Positions 41,760-46,666 of a DNA stretch of 46,666 nucleotides are shown piece by piece. Numbering within the stretch: the first letter of the stretch is position 1; every line of letters begins with the position of its first letter. A program made the position numbers and the translations under genes. Origin of the DNA: DATKUC01 sp964553615 (lineage in GTDB: Bacteria > Spirochaetota > Spirochaetia > DSM-27196 > DATKUC01); NCBI GenBank assembly GCA_964553615.1, contig CAZKMA010000037.1, forward strand, positions 1 to 46,666. The letters are read 5' to 3'. The notes below the pieces were generated by a model. It had not been told where the DNA came from. It searched no databases and saw nothing but the letters and a program-made list of their open reading frames with translations.

Positions 41760-42785
41760 CTACTTTCGACCGAGTTTCGAAAGAGCCCAGTTCACAAACG
41801 ACGTATTCGTAACGCTGTCGAGATTGATAGGATTCGAGTATTCAAGACGGCCGTCCTGACGATGTATTCGTTCCACATCCCGCAGTCCATCCAGTGAGAT
41901 TCCAAGATTCGGATCGTACACAACGGGCACACCGCTCTCGAGAGCCTTGGCGGTCGTAGGAACGTGCGCAAGATATGCCTTCAGGTTCTCCGGGGAAAGG
42001 TAGTCCGACCCCTGCATCATCCGCGCGGCCTCCATGAGGGCCAGAACGAAGCGCTTTGCGGCCTCGGGCCGCTCACTCAGAAACTTCCCCGAGCCCACAA
42101 ATGCCACTGTCATTGCGCCCGGCGTGAGGTCCTGGGCCAGGGTGGCCGCTTTTCCGCTCTCCGTCGCCTGATCGGCGAATGGCGAGCCCAGAATTCCGGC
42201 GTCAATAGACCCGCTCTCCAGTGCGCGAACCATGTCCGGATTGCTCATCCTGATTGTGTGGACATCCCTGATCGTAAGACCGCCGCGTTCGAGGGCCTTC
42301 GCTGCGAGGTACTCACCTCCACTGCCCGGGCCGCCCGCCATCCCGACTCTCATACCGCGCAGATCGGAGACCGAGGTCACTTTTCCGCTATCCAGGAGAG
42401 TCTTCCGTACAAGGAGCTTCGTCGGGCTCCCATGCATCGGCTCGAGCGCGCCAGGCGCAATAATGCGCAAATTCATTCCGCGCGCCCATGCGTTCCAGGT
42501 AGATGCTACGATGGCAATGCCGCCGACGTCGATCTTTCCCTGCGTCAGAAATGCGATGATATCCGTTCCGGAAGATACGCGCTGGGTTTGAACGTCCAGT
42601 CCGTATTTTGCGAAGATTCCCCGGGTGTCGGCGACGTAGAGAGTCGCAAACTTCATGATCGGCACATAGCCTACAACGATCCGCTCCGGCGGATTAAGCG
42701 GCGCAACGGCCTGCTGGGCAAACAGCGGTCCGACGAATGCCACCGCGAAGAGAAAAACCACCACTCTTCCCAGAATTCGTTTCAT
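41760..42785 (-). CDS. ABC substrate-binding protein, NMT1/TauA type
   Basis: This 341-residue protein starts with a Sec signal peptide (MKRILGRVVVFLFAVAFVGPLFA). The mature part follows the NitT/TauT binding-protein fold: VVGYVPIMKFATLYVADTRGIFAKYGLDVQ, then KIDVGGIAIV and GMRVGMAGGPGSGGEYLAAKALE. The ligand may be a sulfonate, nitrate, a pyrimidine precursor or another small organic anion; the sequence does not tell which. GAGAGGAGG precedes ATG 42785. It is the first gene of the operon and has the best promoter in the window just upstream. Confidence 0.93.
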   Translation of the reverse strand: MKRILGRVVVFLFAVAFVGPLFAQQAVAPLNPPERIVVGYVPIMKFATLYVADTRGIFAKYGLDVQTQRVSSGTDIIAFLTQGKIDVGGIAIVASTWNAWARGMNLRIIAPGALEPMHGSPTKLLVRKTLLDSGKVTSVSDLRGMRVGMAGGPGSGGEYLAAKALERGGLTIRDVHTIRMSNPDMVRALESGSIDAGILGSPFADQATESGKAATLAQDLTPGAMTVAFVGSGKFLSERPEAAKRFVLALMEAARMMQGSDYLSPENLKAYLAHVPTTAKALESGVPVVYDPNLGISLDGLRDVERIHRQDGRLEYSNPINLDSVTNTSFVNWALSKLGRK

Positions 42786-42821
42786 GAAGAATCCTCCTCT
42801 CCGTAGATGTCTAGGGGTGGA

Positions 42822-42850
42822 ATGATAGAAGCTTTGTATTCTGTCGTCAA
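42822..42850 (-). promoter_or_regulatory. near-consensus sigma70-type promoter of the ABC operon
   Basis: On the minus strand TTGACG (42850-42845, 5/6) and TATCAT (42827-42822, 5/6) are separated by exactly 17 bp. The transcript would start near 42815, about 30 bases before the ATG, and include the strong ribosome site. No operator was recognised beside it. Confidence 0.65.
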
Positions 42851-42876
42851 CCGCGCAGAAAAGAGCACCCATTCGA

Positions 42877-42895
42877 CCGGAACGCTCAATTCCGG
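42877..42895 (-). terminator. possible terminator behind the alpha/alpha-toroid gene
   Basis: CCGGAA and TTCCGG pair around a 7-base loop 18 bp after the stop codon at 42914. A TTTT run follows about 14 bases later on the minus strand. The stem is short, so this is tentative. Confidence 0.35.
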
Positions 42896-42913
42896 GGGCC
42901 GCGCGCGGTGGGG

Positions 42914-43840
42914 TCAGGAACGCGGACGATAGGCCCGAAGAACCCGGAGCGCTGTGAGTGTGTTCCAGCGGCTCGGCTCCCGTGGCCTCTCCATGTGAAA
43001 ATGAACGGAGCCCGGATGTTCCGCCTGTAGCGGCCACCGTCCATCGGACCGTCGCTTCCCGATCACAACCTCAATTGCATCTTCCATGCGTTCATCGAGT
43101 GGAACCTGAGCTTTCCTGAAGTAATCGAGCACACGGAGAACATTGTATTTCCACCGCGGAGGAAATGAGAACTTCAGCAACTCGGGGTGAATCACCGTTC
43201 CGGTATGATCGGACTTGAAAAGTCGATGACGGAGAATGAACTCGCGGGAAAGCGACTCAGCCCGTTCGAGCTCGTGGACTCGATAGCGGTATCCGTTCCT
43301 CGAATACTCCAGAATTCCTTCCAGAACGCTCAGTGTTGAGTGCAGAGAACTGTGCCGCGCACCGCTGCGGTTCTTCCGGCAGTTGAATCCTCCGTCCTGC
43401 ATTTGTTGTTCCAGAATGAAGTCTATAATTGATTCAAGACCTGCCTCGGGTTCACCGAAGTAGGCGGCATAGTTGAGGAACATGCCGTTGATACACACGT
43501 CGCTCTGCCGGATTGATTCGGAAGGATTCACTCCTCCATCCGGCCCCTTATGTTCGGCACAGATCTTGTGTACCGACTGCCGGATCAGGGAATTGTCCGG
43601 AGAAATGGAAAGCGCCGCCAGGTCGAGCAGCGTGTAGTGAGAAGACGTCCATTTCGGTTGATAGAAGCCGCGGCCCCATGTACCGTCCGGATTGCGACAG
43701 GCAAGATAGCGCTCACCCCATCCATGAGTCGCTATTCCCGCCTGCAGCTCAGGCATCTCCCGGTCAAGCAGATCTCTGGAGGTTTGATATGCGATCGATA
43801 CGTCACCTTCAAGGAGCCAGTCAATGACATTCTGACCCAT
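42914..43840 (-). CDS. squalene-cyclase/prenyltransferase-like alpha/alpha-toroid protein
   Basis: This 308-residue soluble protein contains repeats of the terpenoid-cyclase/protein-prenyltransferase fold: PDGTWG (51-56), QDGGFNCR (148-155) and SDGRWPLQ near 275. Asp114-x-Cys116 and the RHSSLH pair (His163, His167), with Cys154, recall the Asp/Cys/His zinc site of prenyltransferase beta subunits, although no acidic cyclase motif is present. Similar stand-alone bacterial proteins have no known reaction. ATG 43840 follows AGGAGG; an in-frame start 11 codons upstream is less likely. The gene overlaps the end of the Ca2+ ATPase gene by 20 bp and is surely co-transcribed with it. Confidence 0.75.
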   Translation of the reverse strand: MGQNVIDWLLEGDVSIAYQTSRDLLDREMPELQAGIATHGWGERYLACRNPDGTWGRGFYQPKWTSSHYTLLDLAALSISPDNSLIRQSVHKICAEHKGPDGGVNPSESIRQSDVCINGMFLNYAAYFGEPEAGLESIIDFILEQQMQDGGFNCRKNRSGARHSSLHSTLSVLEGILEYSRNGYRYRVHELERAESLSREFILRHRLFKSDHTGTVIHPELLKFSFPPRWKYNVLRVLDYFRKAQVPLDERMEDAIEVVIGKRRSDGRWPLQAEHPGSVHFHMERPREPSRWNTLTALRVLRAYRPRS

Positions 43841-46508
43841 GCTTCCTCCTGATCCCGACCTTTGCCAGCTCATTCAATACAACGGGAGAAATTGCAAGTG
43901 CTCCAATCAACGCCCAATCGAGCGCGCTCAGTGGCGCGACCGAGAACATCGACGCCATTGCCGGGATCATGATCACTGAAAACTGCAGCGACACCCCTAT
44001 TACGAGTGAGCCGAGAAGATACCGGTTGGAAAAAACCCCGACGGAGAAGATTGACTTCGACCCGTGGCGAAGGTCGAATCCGTGAAAAAGCTGTGAAATA
44101 CTCAGCACGGCGAAGGCAAAGGTCTGACCGTGAATGTGCGACCCTCCATACCTCAAGGAACCCAGGAAATAAGCCGCAAGCGTAATACCGCCAATCAGTA
44201 CTCCATTCAGCACGAGGCTTGTTCCGGCGCCGTTCGCGAAGAGGCTTTCGTTCGGGGGCCGCGGAGGCTGATCCATCACATCCGGATCGCCCGGATCAAC
44301 TCCGAGCGAAAGGGCCGGCAGAGTGTCGGTAATCAGGTTGACCCAGAGAATGTGGATCGGTCGAAGCGGACTCAGGATCCCGAGAAGGACCGCGGAAAAC
44401 ACCGCAAGGATTTCTCCCGTATTGCAGGATAGTAGAAAGATGATCGTCTTTCGTATGTTGTTGTAGATATTCCGCCCCTCTTCGATGGCGGACACGATCG
44501 TGCTGAAATTGTCGTCCGTAAGAACCATATCCGAAGCGCCCTTTGCCACGTCGGTTCCCGTTATCCCCATTGCCACGCCAACATCCGCTGCCTTCAGCGA
44601 AGGTGCATCATTCACTCCGTCCCCGGTCATCGACACACGGGACCCAAGCGCTCTGAAGGCGCGGATAATACGAACCTTGTGTTCGGGTGAGACACGTGCG
44701 AACACGCGAACGCTGCGCGCTTGCTCGGTCAACTGTGACTCGTCCATGTCGTCAATATCTGAACCGGAGAGCACCTGCTCAGTGGATTCGGCAATACCGA
44801 GCTGTTTCGCAATTGCAAATGCGGTATTCCGATGGTCACCCGTGATCATGACCGTCGTGATCCCCGAGCGCCGGCACCGCGAAATGGAACCACGAACCTC
44901 GAGTCGCGGTGGATCGATCATGCCAACTATGCCGATGAGCGTGAGCTCGCGCTCGAGTTTCCCGGGCTCCTCAAGCGGCTCGGAGATCTCCCGTGTAGCG
45001 GCCGCAAGCACGCGCAGTGCATCCGACGACATGCGGGCTGCCTTGTCGAGGATTTCCCGACGGATTTCATCGGTAAGAGGGACAACTTCTCCGTTCCGGT
45101 AAACGGTAGCAGAGACCTCGAGAATCCCGTCCAGCGCGCCCTTGGTAGCGACCCGATAGCCGCCGCCGTGACGATGAACGGTCGACATGCGCTTTCGCAC
45201 CGAATCAAAGGGAGCTTCTGCAACCCTCGGAAATCCTTCAGCCAATGCACTCTGCGCCAGACCGGCGCGTGCAGCGACTTCAACGAGCGCTATCTCCGTC
45301 GGGTCCCCCGTCGGTGCGGATTCAGAAGTTCCTGCGGTCGCATCGTTGCAGAGTGCCATTGTTTCAAGCAGCAGGCGGATTGTCGGATCCTTCGCAATCC
45401 TCCCGTCGGGCGAAGCGAGCTGCGATATTTCGGTGCCCGACACGGCGGTACGAGTAACGGTCATTCTGTTCTGAGTCAAGGTTCCCGTCTTGTCTGAACA
45501 GACAACGTTCACCGAACCAAGTATCTCGACTGCCGGCAGCCGGCGTATTATGGCATGCTCACGGATCATCCGCTGAACGCCGAGCGCCAGCACGATCGTA
45601 ACGATTGCCGGAAGACCTTCCGGTATCGCGGCAACCGCGAGACTGATTGCAGTAAGGAGCGCTTCGAAGACCGCCTCGGTATGAATCAGGGTTTCCCGCA
45701 GATAGAGTTGCAGAACGGAGATTCCGAACATGAGACCACAAAGCCCAACGACAACGGCACCGAGACGCTTCCCGAACGAGTTGATGGTCCGCTGGAGCGG
45801 AGTCAACTCCTCGCCGCTCTCTTCTATCATTGTGGCTATGCGCCCGATTTGCGTGTCCATGCCCGTCGCGGCAACGATACCAACGCCCCGACCGTAGGTG
45901 GCAACAGTCGACATGTAGGCCATGTTTGTCCGATCGCCGAGAGCGACACGGGAGCTATCCATGAGCGCGTACGCATTCTTGTCGGAGGGAACGGATTCCC
46001 CGGTGAGTGATGACTCTTCGATCTTCAGATTGGCACTTTCGACGAGCCGCAGATCTGCCGGAATGATTCTTCCCGCGTCTATGAGCACCACATCTCCGGG
46101 AACGACCCGGACAGAATCAATTTCTACCGCCTGCCCGTCGCGCCTGACGAGCGCCTTCGGTGCCGCCAGTTTCTTCAACGCCTCGAGGGACTTCTCTGCC
46201 TTCGCCTCCTGTACCACACCCACGACGGCGTTTATGACGATGACAACAAGGATTATGACCGCATCGGCAGTTTCCCCGAGGAGAAGTGATACTGCGGCAG
46301 CAACCGCCAAAATATATATGAGAACATTATTCAGCTGCTCCAGCACGAGCCGTGCAATTGATTTTCCGTCCTTCTGGCGAAGAGTGTTCGCACCCCCGCG
46401 TTCAAGGCGCCGGAGGGCCTCCGTTTCCGAGAGACCCCTGTCAATCGTGGTTTCGAGCAGTACCAGCACTTCATCTATGGTCTTGTTGCACCAGTTCTCG
46501 TATTCCAA
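43821..46508 (-). CDS. P-type cation ATPase, Ca2+ (P2A) type
   Basis: This 895-residue pump exports cations, most likely Ca2+. The actuator motif LTGES, the phosphorylation site DKTGTLTQN and the hinge TGDGVNDAPSLK are intact. Helix 4 holds PEGLPA, helix 5 CNTGEI and helix 6 NLITDTLP, which together resemble the Ca2+ sites of SERCA/PMR1-like pumps. Ten membrane segments fit. The ATG at 46508 follows GGAG by about eight bases. The toroid-protein gene overlaps its 3' end; the LacI-like fragment lies just upstream on the same strand. Confidence 0.95.
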   Translation of the reverse strand: MEYENWCNKTIDEVLVLLETTIDRGLSETEALRRLERGGANTLRQKDGKSIARLVLEQLNNVLIYILAVAAAVSLLLGETADAVIILVVIVINAVVGVVQEAKAEKSLEALKKLAAPKALVRRDGQAVEIDSVRVVPGDVVLIDAGRIIPADLRLVESANLKIEESSLTGESVPSDKNAYALMDSSRVALGDRTNMAYMSTVATYGRGVGIVAATGMDTQIGRIATMIEESGEELTPLQRTINSFGKRLGAVVVGLCGLMFGISVLQLYLRETLIHTEAVFEALLTAISLAVAAIPEGLPAIVTIVLALGVQRMIREHAIIRRLPAVEILGSVNVVCSDKTGTLTQNRMTVTRTAVSGTEISQLASPDGRIAKDPTIRLLLETMALCNDATAGTSESAPTGDPTEIALVEVAARAGLAQSALAEGFPRVAEAPFDSVRKRMSTVHRHGGGYRVATKGALDGILEVSATVYRNGEVVPLTDEIRREILDKAARMSSDALRVLAAATREISEPLEEPGKLERELTLIGIVGMIDPPRLEVRGSISRCRRSGITTVMITGDHRNTAFAIAKQLGIAESTEQVLSGSDIDDMDESQLTEQARSVRVFARVSPEHKVRIIRAFRALGSRVSMTGDGVNDAPSLKAADVGVAMGITGTDVAKGASDMVLTDDNFSTIVSAIEEGRNIYNNIRKTIIFLLSCNTGEILAVFSAVLLGILSPLRPIHILWVNLITDTLPALSLGVDPGDPDVMDQPPRPPNESLFANGAGTSLVLNGVLIGGITLAAYFLGSLRYGGSHIHGQTFAFAVLSISQLFHGFDLRHGSKSIFSVGVFSNRYLLGSLVIGVSLQFSVIMIPAMASMFSVAPLSALDWALIGALAISPVVLNELAKVGIRRKHGSECH

Positions 46509-46575
46509 TGGATACTCCGTGGTGTCTTTCTGCTTTCAGCCATTCTACAACCAGAACGCGCGTTTCGCCACAGAG

Positions 46576-46664
46576 AGTCGACCGTCTCACGATCAGCGTC
46601 GGTTCCACGAGCGTGCGCTCAGCACCAACTCCCTGATTTTCTCAGGCAACTGTTCATCCTGCCA
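46576..46664 (-). pseudogene. C-terminal end of a LacI-family regulator, apparently frameshifted
   Basis: At the right edge one minus-strand frame reads DEQLPEKIRELVLS and then stops at 46593. A second frame, shifted by one base, continues with ERTLVEPTLIVRRST (about 46576-46620), which is the typical last segment of LacI/GalR-type regulators (LxxPxLxVRxST). The two parts fit end to end, so a one-base change, a sequencing error or a genuinely broken gene is likely. Only about 30 residues are visible; the rest lies outside the window. Confidence 0.45.
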
Positions 46665-46666
46665 TT

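Overview
The window is GC-rich chromosomal DNA from a free-living, sugar-using bacterium. The best guess is a member of the Spirochaetota (Spirochaetales). The grounds are a sugar-binding protein whose signal peptide ends FA-GGKGE, a LacI-type sensor domain fused to a signalling output, and many stand-alone carbohydrate ABC systems without their own ATPase. This placement is inference; no rRNA or other phylogenetic marker is present. Three runs of exactly 100 N (18802-18901, 28787-28886, 37005-37104) show that this is a scaffolded draft. One of these gaps is probably false.

Left part (1-11481), sugar sensing and uptake. The tail of one sugar ABC permease is followed by a GH78 alpha-L-rhamnosidase (+) and a GAF-GGDEF diguanylate cyclase (+). 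Reading leftwards from 11481 on the minus strand come a soluble histidine kinase whose input is a LacI-type sugar-binding domain without HTH, a NarL-type response regulator that overlaps it by ATGA, a 130-bp leader with three mutually complementary arms, a sugar-binding protein, two permeases and an arginase-fold protein. I read this as one sugar-responsive transport locus controlled by an intracellular sugar sensor. It is the most interesting system in the window.

Middle (11784-30496), housekeeping and stress genes. A divergent katA/oxyR pair, a lipoprotein, rhlE, serC, an SDR-aquaporin pair, typA with a small charged protein behind it, DinB, a PhnP-like hydrolase, a fatty acid desaturase, a GH13 alpha-glucosidase, a quinone oxidoreductase, a PlsC-type acyltransferase (gapped) and a membrane histidine kinase with a degenerate ATPase domain. 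A long imperfect inverted repeat lies upstream of the desaturase.

Right part (30809-46666). A three-gene molybdenum hydroxylase operon (FAD, 2Fe-2S and Mo subunits) is followed at once by an M1 aminopeptidase. Next come a TauE/SafE exporter (gapped), an MDR oxidoreductase, a GNAT acetyltransferase and a nitrate/sulfonate/taurine-type ABC operon with a near-consensus promoter. An alpha/alpha-toroid protein overlaps the end of a P2A-type Ca2+ ATPase gene. The right edge holds the C-terminal end of a LacI-family regulator that appears frameshifted.

No tRNA, rRNA, CRISPR array, transposase or phage gene was recognised.
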